From: Shinisaurus crocodilurus
Lineage: Eukaryota; Chordata; Lepidosauria; Squamata; Shinisauridae
Direction: 5' to 3'
Length of the DNA: 64,000 nt
Assembly: GCA_021292165.1 (NCBI GenBank)
Contig: CM037877.1
Coordinates: 304,672,063-304,736,062, forward strand
Shown here piece by piece: positions 1-13,170 of the stretch. The notes beneath the pieces are model-generated. The model searched no databases and was not told the DNA's origin. It saw nothing but the letters and a program-made list of their open reading frames with translations. How positions within the stretch are numbered: position 1 is the first letter of the stretch; the number at the start of each line of letters is the position of its first letter. A program made the translations under genes and the position numbers.

Positions 1-89
1 GGCTGCAGGTTTCAGGACCTTGGAGAGGGGTTTCTAGTAGTTGGCTTCAAGAGGCGCACACGCCACGGTTCAAACCCTTTCTGCAGCGC

Positions 90-107
90 AGTGCCCCCTA
101 GTGGTCA
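90..107 (-). promoter_or_regulatory. CTCF-like motif
   Basis: The minus strand reads ACCACTAGGGGGCACTG, close to the CTCF core CCACNAGGGGGCGC. It lies in an STX1B intron. This is a motif match only. Confidence 0.4.
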
Positions 108-463
108 TGCTGGGCCACTGCAGCCATTTCACTCGAGAAAACTTATTTTTTGAGCCCGTCAATGGTTTGGGGAGCGTTTAGCCATGAACAGCAGCTCCGT
201 TCTACCCTGGATCTGACAAGGAATGGGGCATTCCAGACGGCTGGGGATGCTTTAACTCAGGGTTGGGGAACCTCTGGCCCTCAGTCCAACCCACAGCCTC
301 CCATCTGTCAGCCCTGCCCCCCTCCACAGCTCATCCAAGGCTCCCTTTGGCAACTGCAACCACCTCCGCCTCCTAGCTTTCTCTTTTGCCTTTAGGCTTT
401 CTGCCCCTGCTTTCTCTTTCCCTTCTCTCCCAACTCTCCCATGTTTCCCCACCCTGCCCCCGC

Positions 464-499
<36 letters not shown>
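464..499. repeat. (GT)n microsatellite
   Basis: About 17 uninterrupted GT units, followed by a looser GT/GC-rich purine-pyrimidine stretch to about 590. Confidence 0.95.
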
Positions 500-500
<1 letters not shown>

Positions 501-1194
501 AGATATATGCATGTGTTGATGGATGGGGGATGTGCAGATGGATAGGTGTGCGTGTGTGTGTGCACGCACGTGCGTGCGCATGCGTGTGAGAATGGGGCGG
601 GGATGTGTGTGGACATATGGATGGATGTGAATGTGGGAAAGTGTAGATGGATGGATGTGTTGTATGGGGTGGGGAGTGACTTTGATCCTGCTCAGCTCTG
701 GCAAATGGCCCCCAGGATGTTATCCACAAGGGAACGTGATCCTCGGGTTGGCACGCACACACACACACACACGCTTTAACTGAACCTCTTACTTCCCAAA
801 TGGAAAAGGCTGTTCCCGTTGGGGATGGAAACACTTTGCTAATTAAATGATAAAATGTGAAAAACAACAAGAAGGGAGTGGGGTGGGGTGGGCGGGAGAT
901 GCCCATATAGGCGCTCAGTCAAGGTTGCCGTCCCCACATTGGGAAAGATCTATTTCAGGTATGATGTCAATATGGAGGCACAGAAAGCACTGGTCGCTTC
1001 CCTTCATTACTGGTGTGACACCTGAGGGCACCCCAGGCAAGGCCTCCCTCCTGGACTGTAGAAAGCTCCATTGGGGGAGGAACACCAGAGAAGACCTGCT
1101 GGGTCCTGGGGCTGGAACAGGGTTTATTTCTGAAGGGTGGCCTCAGGGACCATGCCAACAAAGCCCTGCTCCCAACCTCTATGTCCAACAACAA

Positions 1195-1405
1195 TATTTA
1201 TTTATTGCATTTTTATCACACACTTTTATCGCTTAGGATGGTGTTCATGGTCCCCCCAACATTTAATCCTCACAACAATCCCATGAGGTAGCTTAGGCTG
1301 AGAGAGGTAGCTTAGGCTGAGAGATCCCAAGGCCACTCAGTGAACTTCATAGCTGAGCAGAGAATTGAACTTGGGTCTCCCTGGTCTAACCGTCTAAGCC
1401 CTCCC
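1195..1405 (-). repeat. Degraded tRNA-type SINE
   Basis: Reverse-strand similarity to the Sauria-type SINE body: CCTCACAACAATCCCATGAG, then GGTCTCCCTGGTCTAA near the tRNA-like head. A 19-bp piece (AGGTAGCTTAGGCTGAGAG) is tandemly duplicated near 1286-1323. It is an older copy than those at 24235 and 62737. Confidence 0.6.
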
Positions 1406-2003
1406 TCAGAGCTCTCTCCCCAGTCAATTGGGTCTTCCCCCTCTACAGAGATGTCGCCCTGCGATGGCATCACTCCTACCCGGCATGTTGCCCAGTGATG
1501 ACATCAGCCCAATCCAGGATGTCACCCTGTTATGTGACATCACCAACTGGCTTGATGTTTGCTTCAGCCAGCTTCCCTTCTGGCCTCCCCGGGGTCTTGC
1601 TGCCCACCTCTCTGTTGTGTGAGGCACAGAGAATCAGGACCAAGTGTCCTTCTTGCAGGCTGTAGGGGGTGCCACCGCACCACACAGACCTCAGATGGGC
1701 TTGTTTAGTACAAACATCTGGAGGGCAGCAGCGTGGGGAAGGCTGCAGTAGATAATGCCAGGCTCGGTGAAGCTATAGCAAAATGTCCAGTCAAAGTGCT
1801 GGAAAACCAAAGCAAAAAGCAGGATAAGGCACCATAGAGATTCTGTGACAGAGTAGCCCTCCCTTCTGCATTATGTTCCTGCCCTGCCCGTGGCAGCCTT
1901 CACATGGAAACTGGAAGTGAGGGTTTTGTATAACTCCCTTCTTTTCCTCACTCTGTGTCTAATCCATTCTTCTAGCACTGGAGTTTTATGACACTCTGGT
2001 TAA

Positions 2004-2546
<543 letters not shown>

Positions 2547-2588
2547 GTAAGAGCTGGAGCTGCAGCCGTGCGGATTGGGTCCTCTTAC

Positions 2589-2628
<40 letters not shown>
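2589..2628. repeat. (ATC)n microsatellite
   Basis: About 13 CAT/ATC units just downstream of an STX1B donor site, followed by a short TA run. Confidence 0.95.
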
Positions 2629-2629
<1 letters not shown>

Positions 2630-2644
2630 TATATATATATAGTG

Positions 2645-2960
2645 GTTTGAGGGTTCAGAGCATTTCACTTACATTATCACAGTAATCCTTGTAATAGCCC
2701 CGTAAGGTAGGTCAATATTATTAACCCCCTATTGCAGTGTTCTCCAACCTTGGGTCCCCAGATGTTTGAAAGGAACATCAGATGTCTTAAAGGAACATCT
2801 GGCTGGGGCATGCTGGGAGTTATAGGCCGAAAACATCTGGGGACCCAAGGTTGGAGAACACTGCCCTATTGCAAACTAGGGATTAGGACTGAGGTGAAAG
2901 AGAGTGCCTTACCCTAAAGGCCACCTAGCGTATTCATGGCTGAGATAACATTTGAACCAA
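2645..2960 (-). repeat. Old MIR-like SINE split by a MITE
   Basis: Fragments TACATTATCACAGTAATCCT and GTAAGGTAGGTCAATATTAT, then AAGGCCACCTAGCGTATTCA further right, resemble the minus strand of a MIR/core-SINE. The hAT-type MITE at 2735-2863 interrupts it, so the MITE is younger. Confidence 0.55.
2735..2863. mobile_element. Palindromic hAT-type MITE (family A), copy 1
   Basis: The ends CAGTGTTCTCCAACCTTGGG and its reverse complement form terminal inverted repeats. It is flanked by a perfect 8-bp direct repeat, CCCTATTG (2727-2734 and 2864-2871), the target duplication length of hAT transposons. The centre has been rearranged: one arm lost its ZNF143-like block and carries a duplicated AAAGGAACATC. 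Confidence 0.85.
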
Positions 2961-3469
2961 GAATGTCGCTCCTACGTAGGTTGTAGGTAGCCTGGAGCTT
3001 CATGGGAATCCGGCATGTGTCAAATGTAGCTTAGTGCTGAGGGGAAATGGCTCGCCGCATTTGTGGCTCCATTTTCAGGCCGTGAAAGTGTGTGTGTGTG
3101 TGGGTGGGGAAGTGCTATTTCAGCTGATCTTTCAGGGGAAGGATGAATTTGCAGGGTGGGTGATGCGAAACCTATTGCCACTCAGAGCTCACTCCTCCTG
3201 GAGGCTGTGAGGGGGGCCACCATTTCCCCCCAGAAGCCCCTGTAAGAGTGACGCTACATAATCAGACAGAATTGCGCCCAGGGGCTTCTGAGAAAGGGAA
3301 ATGGCAGCTGCTGGAAAGAGCTCTGGCTAGCAGTGGTGAGTTTTGCCCCCACCTTGACTTTTGACTCCCCACCCTCAAAAATTGATGGGGGCTTTTTGTC
3401 CCCATTCCACCTCCCATCCCTCCCTCCCCCCCACCCCAAATTTGAGCTGAACATTCTCATCCAAGAACT

Positions 3470-3628
3470 CTGGCTCGGCTTGTCTGAGCGTGGAAAGCTA
3501 AGCAGGGTCAGGCCTGGTTATTACTTGGATGGGAGACCCCTCCTCTAGTTTCCTGCATTGAGCAGGGGGTTGGACCTGATAGCCTTGTAGGCTCCTTCCA
3601 ACTCTGTGATCTATGAAATCTATGAAAC
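3470..3628 (+). repeat. 5S rRNA-headed SINE with CR1-like tail, copy 1
   Basis: The head GGAAAGCTAAGCAGGGTCAG followed by GCCTGGTTATTACTTGGATG and GGAGACC matches the 5S rRNA internal promoter (A box, intermediate element, C box). The 3' part TTGAGCAGGGGGTTGGACCT ... CTCCTTCCAACTCTGTGAT resembles the CR1 3' end, with imperfect short terminal repeats. This is a SINE3-type element and not a 5S gene: the first about 45 nt of 5S are absent or unrecognisable. Confidence 0.8.
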
Positions 3629-3925
3629 TCTAGATATAGCAGGCCAGGTCTGAGGTCAAGGTGGGCAGTTGATCAGGCAAAGCTCAGTCCTGACGCAGAA
3701 GCTTTTATGGCTCTTTTCAAGTCAGGGGGAAACCAATGGGGTGCCTGGGTGGGCGGAGACACTGGAGACTGGGAAGATGACCTAGCCCCAGGAGCCTTTT
3801 TAACCTGCAGCCCAGTGGCTCACCACTAGAGGCAGCAGAGCAATGATGCAGACATTCCACGTTCTAACTTGGACACCTTCTGGCCCACGCAACAGCTCTC
3901 ACCTTTTTGCCCTTTTATTCCACAG

Positions 3926-3999
3926 CTATTGAGCAGGGGATTGAGCAGGAAGAGGTGCAGAACCGATCCTCGGCTGATCTGCGGATCCGGAAAACACAG
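3926..3999 (+). CDS. STX1B: Syntaxin-1B, exon for residues 94-118
   Basis: 74 bp between acceptor TTCCACAG and donor GTACTC. It completes Ala94 and reads [20 protein letters not shown] then RKTQ. Mammalian STX1 has [21 protein letters not shown] here, so this copy differs by a few conservative changes in the Hb-Hc region. Confidence 0.95.
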
Positions 4000-4420
4000 G
4001 TACTCGGTGTTAGATTTGATTTGACCAAATTTCTTTTATCGTTTTTTCCTTTGTGTCCTCTTTAAAAAAAATTTAAAAAGGTTTTTTGGCCTTTCTCTGC
4101 AACTTCATAATCTGGAATTGACTTGGATCTATTAATTATGACTTGCATAGTATGGATCATCTTGTTATCCTTTAAACCAGCTTCTGAATTAATGGGACGT
4201 TGGTTTAAAGAATATTGAAAAGATACACTGATTGCAGAATGAAAGTAACGGAACGGAGATTGGGGTGGTAGAATCTGCTAGAAAGAAGAGTTTGGTACAA
4301 GAATGATAGTGTTGTTGTATTGCATCTTTGAGATTCCTTTCCTGGTAGCCAGGCTCCTATCCCTTCTATTTACTCAGCTGATAATCCCAGCTAGGGCTGT
4401 CACCCAATTAAAAGCCTTAA

Positions 4421-4503
4421 GGTGCAATCCTATGCAAGTTTAGACAGAAAAAAGGCCTATAACTCCCAGCAGTGTTCTGTCTAAACTTGCATAGGTTTGC
4501 GCC
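4421..4503. mobile_element. TTAA-flanked palindromic MITE (piggyBac-like), copy 1
   Basis: The left end GGTGCAATCCTATGCAAGTT and the inverted right end are about 30 bp and nearly perfect. The left flank is TTAA (4417-4420); the right flank has decayed to TTTA. Inside sits CCTATAACTCCCAGCA, a degraded form of the motif shared with family A. Confidence 0.65.
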
Positions 4504-4534
4504 TTTACTTGATTCATCACAAGAGTTCTAGTTC

Positions 4535-4672
4535 ATGGCTGGGGAATGTGTGACCAGATGTTGCTGAAATCCCATCTCCCATCATCCCTGACCGTTGGCC
4601 ATGCTGGCTGGCGTTAGTGGGAGTTGGGAAGTCCAATAGCATCTGGAGGACCATCCGTTCCCCACCACTGTT
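4535..4672. mobile_element. Degraded foldback MITE
   Basis: The arms GGGGAATGTGTGACCAGATG and its diverged inverse ATCTGGAGGACCATCCGTTC surround a CATCATCCCTGACCGTTGGC core. It is related to the element at 5357-5495. No clean target duplication was seen. Confidence 0.55.
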
Positions 4673-5356
4673 CTAGCCAATTGATCCATCCTGATCAATC
4701 AATTAAATCTGCATACTTTTACATCTGAGAAAAGTGATCGTTCTGAAGAAAAAAAACATTTCGTCCTTATTTTTAGGTAATGCACACGTTTGTCACAGCA
4801 GGCATAATCTTAGAACAGGCATTCTCCCTTCCCTTTCAATCTGGAGGGAATGCCTCTTCTAAGATGAACCTTGCATGTAAAACAACAACAATAATACAAT
4901 AGTTCTGAGATGGAAAGCATCTTTTCCCTGTATTTTTTTTTGGCGATGCATGCATGTGTCATCATAGCACACATCATCTTAGAAGAGGTATTCCCCCTTT
5001 GTTCCCCACACACGGAGAGAATGCTTCTTTTAAAATGGTGCTTGCCTTCTGCAATTTTTAATATATTATTATTTTTAAATCTGTGACCCAGTTAATCAGG
5101 GGCATCTTTTTAGGTGACCAGTTGTTGTTTTTTAATCTATCCGTCTAGCCAAACAATCTACTAACCATTGCAGCCCTAATCCCAACTCATAGCTCCTCCT
5201 CCTCTAGGGATGTACTATTTTTTCCTGGCATGGCTCTTCTGCTTTCAACAGTTGCTCAATCAGTATTTTGGCCAACACTGCATCCGCTTGGGTGGTGCCA
5301 AATTCAATGCTTTATGCCCCATTTCCTCTTCACTCTTACACCCTCTAAATTTGACA

Positions 5357-5495
5357 TGGGGAATGTGTGGCCCTCCAGACGTTCTTGGACTACAACTCCC
5401 ATCATCTCACCACTGGTTATGCTGGCTATGGTTGATGAGAGCTGCAGTCCAACAACATCTGGAGGGACACACGTTCCCCACTACTGCTCTCAACC
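5357..5495. mobile_element. Foldback MITE of the 4535 family
   Basis: The left arm GGGGAATGTGTGGCCCTCCA and right arm CATCTGGAGGGACACACGTT are inverted, with GGACTACAACTCCCATCATC in the left arm. Confidence 0.6.
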
Positions 5496-5713
5496 TAACA
5501 GCTTTTATAGCTGAGAATGGTAGTTAAAAACACACACACGTAATTCTGAAAAGGGGGCAATGAAGTTGTATGTTTGGACCATGCCATTTCATTTCAGCTC
5601 TATAATCAATAGGATCAGGCCTTAAACTGAAACAGGGAGGTGAGAGAGAGGGAAGATTCCCTTTCCTCTCTCTGCTTACTTCCTCCACCCTGACTGTCTC
5701 CCCGTTTGGCTAG

Positions 5714-5941
<228 letters not shown>

Positions 5942-6380
5942 TAGAGTACGTTCCACCTGCAGAGGTTGGATTATGCTGATTGGATGAATCCATTGGCCGG
6001 TGGGGGTGGGAGCTGAACCACATGACATTCGTATTAAGAAAGATGAGAGTGCCGCTGAGCATGCGCAGAGTGGCTCTCCCTCTCTGCCGAGTCATGACAG
6101 TCAGCGCTGAGGCTGAGCTTCTGAGATCAGGGGGCTGGGTTTCCCGGGCAGGAGGGGTACATTTCCAGGCAGGTGTGAATGCTGGCACCATTGCAGGCAG
6201 GAGGAGGGGGAGCCGGCTCATCACACCGAGCCATCCTCAGTCGCACTTTGTTGTTGTGTGTAAAGCAGCGTGCTTCCTTCCTTCCTTCTCTGGTAGCAGC
6301 TGCCTTTGCCTAATAGGGGAGAGTAGCTGCTACCGAATTAAACAAGGCATAGCTTTTTCTTTCAAACAAAAAAACTAGAG

Positions 6381-6515
6381 CAGTGTTCTCCAACCTTGGG
6401 TCCCCAGATGTTTTTGGCCTACAACTCCCAGCATGCCCCAGCCAGCAGAGCTGGCTGGGGCATGCTGGGAGTTGTAGGCCAAAAACATCCGGGGACCCAA
6501 GGTTGGAGAACACTG
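6381..6515. mobile_element. Palindromic hAT-type MITE (family A), copy 2
   Basis: 135 bp. Two 66-bp inverted arms differ at one position around a 3-bp loop. The perfect 8-bp target duplication AACTAGAG is at 6373-6380 and 6516-6523. Each arm holds CCTACAACTCCCAGCATGCC, a ZNF143-like motif. It lies in the STX1B intron between the exons at 5714 and 6847, so transcripts would carry a long hairpin. Confidence 0.92.
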
Positions 6516-6846
6516 AACTAGAGGCTGCTGCACAGTAACCATGCAGTAGCGACTCTTCCTCCTCAGTGCCGGACAAGGCGAGCAGCAAGCGAGGTGGTCC
6601 TGCAAGCATCTCCCCACCCCCGCCCCCCCAGTACCTGTACTCACCACTGCTGGAAGGGAGCCTTCTCCTTTCTCCAGGATTTGGAAACAAGCAAACACAA
6701 AATACGGGCTTTTCCTTATCAGGAGGCTCATGTGTGAATGAGCCCAGAGTCAGAGCTGGCTCCTAGGCCCCGTGGCAGTAATAGTGGGGGGGACTGCACT
6801 ACAAGGCATGGCAATTCACCATTCCTCCGACCTCCTCTTCTTGCAG

Positions 6847-6920
6847 CTGGCAGGACAACAACCAATGAGGAGTTAGAAGACATGCTGGAGAGCGGGAAGT
6901 TGGCGATTTTTACCGATGAT
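6847..6920 (+). CDS. STX1B: Syntaxin-1B, exon for residues 155-179 (linker)
   Basis: 74 bp between acceptor CTTGCAG and donor GTACGT. It completes Thr155 and reads [20 protein letters not shown] then FTDD, the flexible linker between Habc and the SNARE motif, including the LE residues whose mutation opens syntaxin-1 in mammals. Confidence 0.96.
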
Positions 6921-7673
6921 GTACGTGTATCAGGGCCACGGTTGCCTCCCTCCCGTGCTGCTGGGCGGGGGGCGGCGCATAGCCGAAGTGCGGCTCGGAA
7001 AGCATGCACAACTCATGAGCATTTCGGACACAGCTCTGCCATGGTTCAAAGCTCGGGGAAAAAACAGGAACGGGGGGCCAGCACCCAGGTGCTCTGCAGG
7101 CGACGCGTGCTGGGCAGTGCTGGGGTTTATGCATCAGTCTTGGGGGTGGGTGGGTGGGGAATACAGAAACTGGGCTCGAGGAAGGGGAGATCCTACCCAT
7201 ATTTTTGCCTGCAAAGTAAAAGTGGGGGGGGGGACACATGTTAAATGTGCTACTCTCTGTCAACAACTAGACTTAAACTTAATGTATTCGTGGGCGGGGG
7301 TTGCTTGTCTGTTTTTGTATTTGGGAAATGGCAGGCAGGAGAAGCTGGACACTGAAAGCCCACCCTCTGACTATTAGGGGGCCCTGTACTATACCACACT
7401 GTCCTTGCAACCACCCATGTATTTTCACGCCTTCCATCCCCCCAGTGTCATAGGGGCTAGAAACTTGCCAACATTTTTTCCCCCCGTTTTAAGCTATGGT
7501 TCTGTGGATGTCAGCTATCGCATTCCATAGCTCTCTCGGCCACATGCACTTGTATCTATGATTTGGGGTTCACGGCCATCAGTCTACATAATGTACTCAA
7601 AGTGTAGGAAGGGGGCCTGGGATGGGGAGGTGTGTGTGTGGGGGGGGGGTTGGGTTGCAGGGTTTTTGCCTAG

Positions 7674-8835
<1,162 letters not shown>

Positions 8836-9612
8836 AAATCCCATATACCAATAGCAAACTCAATTCTCCAAGTGCCGGTCCTTAGGTAGCCAAAACAGCA
8901 CCACCCATGCACAAGACAGGAGGTATTAGCAGGCTCAGGGGAAGCCCCAACTTTTGCAAAAGTACAAAAAATATTTAGGGGGGGAAACTGCAGGGAAAGG
9001 AGAAATAGTTAGAAAAATAAAACACCGGAAATGAGCATGCTCTGTGGCCAACGGATGCTGGCTGACTGACTGTCGCTGGGTGGGGGGCAGAAAACTGGGA
9101 GTGAGGGGGAATGGAAGTGGAGTGTCCTGAAAAGGAGCATGCTGCAACATTTTGTTGCAAGTCCTACTTCTAAGTCAGTAAATAAGTTAGTAAATAAATA
9201 AATCTGCAGTCATCTGCCCCCCACTCACAAGACAGTGGAGAGAGAGATCCTAGTGATTCAGTACTCCAACACATGGCGGTCTGGTTCAGATTCATGGTTA
9301 TCTATCAGTCTTAATTTCTTAAATGAGAAGTCCCTGGGTCTCAAAACGTCCTGGGAGGCATGTTCTCTCTACCTCTCTCTCACTGGTAAGTGGGGGTCTG
9401 AAGCTATTCAGTGCTGAGAGAGAAAACTTCTGTACATGCTCAGAGGAATGTATTGTACCATTGAGCTCTGACATCAGAAAAACAGACAACAGAACAAGGT
9501 TCTGGCACTTCACTGTCGTACCCCTTTGCTCAAGTTAAGCCTTGACTGTCCTCAGAGTGTTTTGTGTGTGTGGAGTACTTCAGAGCCACAGAAGTTGTGT
9601 ATGCAAAACCAA

Positions 9613-9745
9613 ACCACTGAGCCAGTGGAGTGTACTGGACACAGTGTGTTGTGCTTGAACTGGGGAGGAGCTGGGTTCAAATCCCCACTCAGCTAGGAAG
9701 CATGGTGGGTGGTTTTAGACCAGTAATTAACCTCAGCCTGAATTA
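9613..9745 (+). repeat. Degraded tRNA-type (Sauria-like) SINE
   Basis: GGGTTCAAATCCCCACTCAG (B-box-like) and TTAACCTCAGCC resemble the 5' half of the Sauria-type SINE. The 3' half is missing. It is just upstream of the STX1B exon at 9812. Confidence 0.55.
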
Positions 9746-9763
9746 CTTTGCAGCTCACCATAA

Positions 9764-10006
<243 letters not shown>

Positions 10007-10011
10007 TAGGA

Positions 10012-10106
10012 CAGTGTTCTCCAGCCTTGGCTCCCCAGATGTTTTTGGCCTACAACTCCCAGTTGTAGACCAAAAACATCTGGGGACCCAAGGTTGGAGA
10101 ACACTG
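10012..10106. mobile_element. Palindromic hAT-type MITE (family A), copy 3, centre deleted
   Basis: 95 bp. The outer arms are intact, but the central GCATGCCCCAGCCAGC parts are lost. The perfect 8-bp target duplication TGCTAGGA is at 10004-10011 and 10107-10114. It lies in the last STX1B intron. Confidence 0.88.
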
Positions 10107-10312
10107 TGCTAGGAAGTAAGAAGCTGTGTGATGTGCTGGAGAAGGCAAGACTGAGATCAGAAAGCTGAGGAGTCAAGCAGAGTCAGAAAAGGGGACTGAG
10201 AGGTAATCACCATGGTTAGAAAATTAACTCAGTTAAGAATTTGGGATCTGAAGGCAAGGTAGGTGTGGGAGCTAAAAATAAAGCAAGGTGCAGAAGCAAA
10301 AACAGGACCAAG

Positions 10313-10436
10313 AGGAAAGGAGCAAGGATGTGGTCAAAGATGGAGGGCAAGTTCACACGTTACGACAACCCACCCTGGCAACAAGCCACAGTGGGTTGGT
10401 TGTTGTGCGAACAATCCACAGTGTGCCTGACAGATG
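10313..10436 (+). repeat. 124-bp direct repeat, left copy
   Basis: Identical to 11404-11527 except for one C/T change. It includes TTGGTTGTTGTGCGAACAAT. The pair brackets 967 bp of foldback sequence. Confidence 0.85.
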
Positions 10437-10468
10437 ATTGGGCTCACCATGGGCTGTTTGTCCCCTCG

Positions 10469-10816
10469 GTACCAACCTTGGACATTGATCCAAAGAGGCT
10501 CCAAATAGGGTTATTCTTCACATTGCTTTCTCTTGACAACTGTCGGAAGGTGAGCTGTCAGGGGAAAGCAAAGGCCGTCAAAGGATCTTTGCTTGCGAAA
10601 AGGGAGTGGTGATGTACCCTGAGTACAGTCAGGGCAAAGATGGAGAAAGATGAGGATCTCGCTGTGAAGGGGGTGTAAATCTCACCGCCCCCTTTTTGGA
10701 GCAAAGGCCCCTCATGCCTTTGCCTTCCCTTGACAGCTTGCCTTTTGACAGCTGTCAAGAGAAAGCAATGTGAAGAAAAACCCTACTTGGACTTGGAGCC
10801 TCTTTGGGTTGGTACC
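10469..10816. mobile_element. Foldback element in the last STX1B intron
   Basis: The left arm 10469-10571 (GGTACCAACC ... TTCTTCACATTGCTTTCTCT) is matched by the reverse complement of 10720-10816 with small indels. The loop is about 150 bp. No clear target duplication was found, and the superfamily is not recognised. Confidence 0.65.
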
Positions 10817-11403
10817 TGCTGCACTTCGACAGCAGGTACCCCCCCACACACACACCAGAAATCGCCCAGCCAAGGCTCCTGATTTCCTCACTCGCAGAAC
10901 TACGCACCTGCGCAGTTGCACAGGTGCGGCTAAATTAAAAACAAAAACAAAAATACTTGCACACGTGTGTGCAAAATTTTTTTCAAAAAAATTGTTTGCC
11001 AACTGCTGACAGCCCCTCCAGTGCCACTTGGACACTTTGAAGGGGCTGTCAGTGGGTGTCAAAACGGGGATCATGAACAGTGGCTGTCAGGCCAGAGTTC
11101 GCGATCTCCCCCACCCCCACCCCCAAAAAACTTTAAAGGGGCAAAAAAGCCACGGCGAGCGAAAAGTGCTCGCCATCGCGGCGGGGGACACCCAGCAAGT
11201 GCCAGTCACCCCAAAGTGCCACTTGGACACTTGTGGGGCGGCTGCCACTGGCGGTGGCCCGGGCGAGCTTGGCAAAAGCGGCAAGGAGGTTTTGCCGCTC
11301 TTGCCAAGCGGCTCTCTGGCCGCTTCCTGGTACCCACGATGGGGTTCGTTGCGTGGGTTTGGATGACACAACAATCCACTGCGGGTACAACAACCCCAAC
11401 AAC

Positions 11404-11527
11404 AGGAAAGGAGCAAGGATGTGGTCAAAGATGGAGGGCAAGTTCACATGTTACGACAACCCACCCTGGCAACAAGCCACAGTGGGTTGGTTGTTGTGCG
11501 AACAATCCACAGTGTGCCTGACAGATG
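11404..11527 (+). repeat. 124-bp direct repeat, right copy
   Basis: Partner of 10313-10436 with one mismatch. It is followed by a similar foldback unit (GTTCACACGATACAACAACC) at 11553-11628. Confidence 0.85.
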
Positions 11528-11552
11528 AACAAGCCACCCTGCGGGAAATGGG

Positions 11553-11628
11553 CCAAGTTCACACGATACAACAACCCACCGTGGCTTGTCACCCATGATG
11601 GGTTGTCGTGTCATGTGACCCCCAGTCA
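11553..11628. mobile_element. Short foldback MITE (GTTCACACGA type)
   Basis: GTTCACACGATACAACAACC and the inverted GGTTGTCGTGTCATGTGA form a hairpin-like unit. It is related in sequence style to 10350-10412, 38429-38700, 43998-44170 and 57754-57844. Confidence 0.5.
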
Positions 11629-12066
11629 GTGAAGCTGAGGCTGCAGTCCTGTAACTGGAAATAAGCCCAACTGAGCTCAGTGGGACTTACCTACTTCTGA
11701 GTAGTCGTGTATGGAATTGCACTGTGAATTTCACCCTCAGTTTCTTATCTCTTGACCAGGCTTTCTGTGAAGTGTTCTGACCAATCAGGGCTCTAGTTAG
11801 TTCAGCACACCAGCAAAACAACCCAGGCTTTGTAGCTGACTTCTTTAGCAATTGGCTGGAGTTTATTTTAAGCCACAATTCCTGGTTATTATTATTAATT
11901 ATTTACATTTATTAATCGCCCATCTGGCCGGCAACCGGTTCGTGTGTAAGGACAACCAAGGAATCTGCTAAAGTGAAATGGATTTCTGGTTTATTCCTCC
12001 ACGTGGGAGAGAGGAACACGTGAGCCCACAGCAGCTCCTCTCTGCTCATACACGTAACGCTCAACC

Positions 12067-12396
12067 CAGGGGTGACGAATCTCGAACCTGGCCCTCCTGG
12101 GTCTGAAGACGGCCCTCTGGGGTTCCCCAGAAGGGCCCGCCCCTTTTCTTCCAACTACTAATCGTTTGGTGGTTTCCTGGCATTTCCCCCCATTCTGAAA
12201 GGTAGAAATACCTCTCCTAAGGTTTAGTTACTGGCAGTAACAGCTTTCAGCTACAAGATGTGGGGTTGTTGTTGTTGTTTTGTAGCTTTGGCCCCGCCCC
12301 CTTTACCTTTAGCTCCACCCACCATGGGAATGTGGCCCCTGGGAGCTTCTTCAAGATGGGATTCAGCCCTTAGGCTGAAGGAGGTTCCCACTCTTG
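12067..12396. mobile_element. hAT-type non-autonomous element (family B), degraded
   Basis: Starts CAGGGGTGACGAATCTCGAA and ends GAGGTTCCCACTCTTG, with the internal GCCCCGCCCCCTTTACCTTT block seen in the copy at 8072. No matching target duplication was found. Confidence 0.6.
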
Positions 12397-12467
12397 CACT
12401 AAGCCATGGGTAGGGATGTGTGTGGAGCTCGATTGGGGGGGTGGAAGTCCGGTGCACTCGCTGGGCT

Positions 12468-12468
12468 C

Positions 12469-12497
<29 letters not shown>
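12468..12497. repeat. (CA)n microsatellite
   Basis: About 14 CA units. The flanking 12580-12665 is an inverted repeat around GGCCAAATTTGGCCGTAATT. Confidence 0.9.
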
Positions 12498-12499
<2 letters not shown>

Positions 12500-12819
12500 G
12501 AGCTCCACTCACCCTACCTTTTCCCCGGCCCGACTTGCGTTCTCGTGAGCCAAGCCGGGGAAAGCGACTTCTGGGTCCCCGGCACAATGTTGTTTACCTA
12601 GAAAACGGCCAAATTTGGCCGTAATTTGCGCAAATTTGGCCATTTTCTATGTAAACAACATAGTGCCAGGGACCCAGAAGTCCAGCGAAGCGGCGAGCGT
12701 GCCGTGAGTCGAGTGCCAGGCAGGTTTCCCATCCCTAGCATGGGTGCATGCAGACGCAGCCAGTAGTATGTTTCGATTGGCTCCTGTATAGTGTTAAACG
12801 TGGGTGTTATCCTTTAGAA

Positions 12820-12954
12820 CAGTGTTCTCCAACCTTGGGTCCCCAGATGTTTTTGGCCTACAACTCCCAGCATGCCCCAGCCAGCTACGCTGGCTGGGGC
12901 ATGCTGGGAGTTGTAGGCCAAAAACATCTGGAGACCCAAGGTTGGAGAACACTG
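12820..12954. mobile_element. Palindromic hAT-type MITE (family A), copy 4
   Basis: 135 bp full-length copy with a perfect 8-bp target duplication CTTTAGAA (12812-12819 and 12955-12962). The arms differ by a single A/G. It lies only about 135 bp upstream of the last STX1B exon, so the hairpin sits close to the terminal splice acceptor. Confidence 0.92.
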
Positions 12955-13089
12955 CTTTAGAAATTCCAAGTTAAGCCTCCTGATGTCTTCCCCAAACCAC
13001 AACACTCTATTACTAATGCTATTTTGTCTTTCTTTTCCTCTTCTTTCTTTCTCTTTCTCATGCTGCATGGATTTTCTTGGGTAATGTAG

Positions 13090-13170
13090 AAGAAAATTAT
13101 GATTATCATTTGTTGTGTGGTTCTTGGTATAGTACTGGCCTCCACCATTGGGGGCACGCTTGGGTTGTAA
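13090..13170 (+). CDS. STX1B: Syntaxin-1B, terminal coding exon (residues 263-288, membrane anchor)
   Basis: 81 bp including stop TAA, after acceptor ATGTAG. It reads KKIMIIICCVVLGIVLASTI then GGTLGL: a short basic stub and the single C-terminal transmembrane segment, with the tandem Cys pair that is palmitoylated in syntaxin-1. The GGTLGL ending is diagnostic of STX1B; STX1A ends in GGIFA. The frame joins cleanly to the previous exon, which ends SKARR. Confidence 0.97.
   Translation, partial: KKIMIIICCVVLGIVLASTIGGTLGL

Noticed and set aside
3488..3538. Possible 5S rRNA gene
   Set aside because: Only the middle of 5S is present, joined to a CR1-like tail, and the same junction recurs in two other copies.
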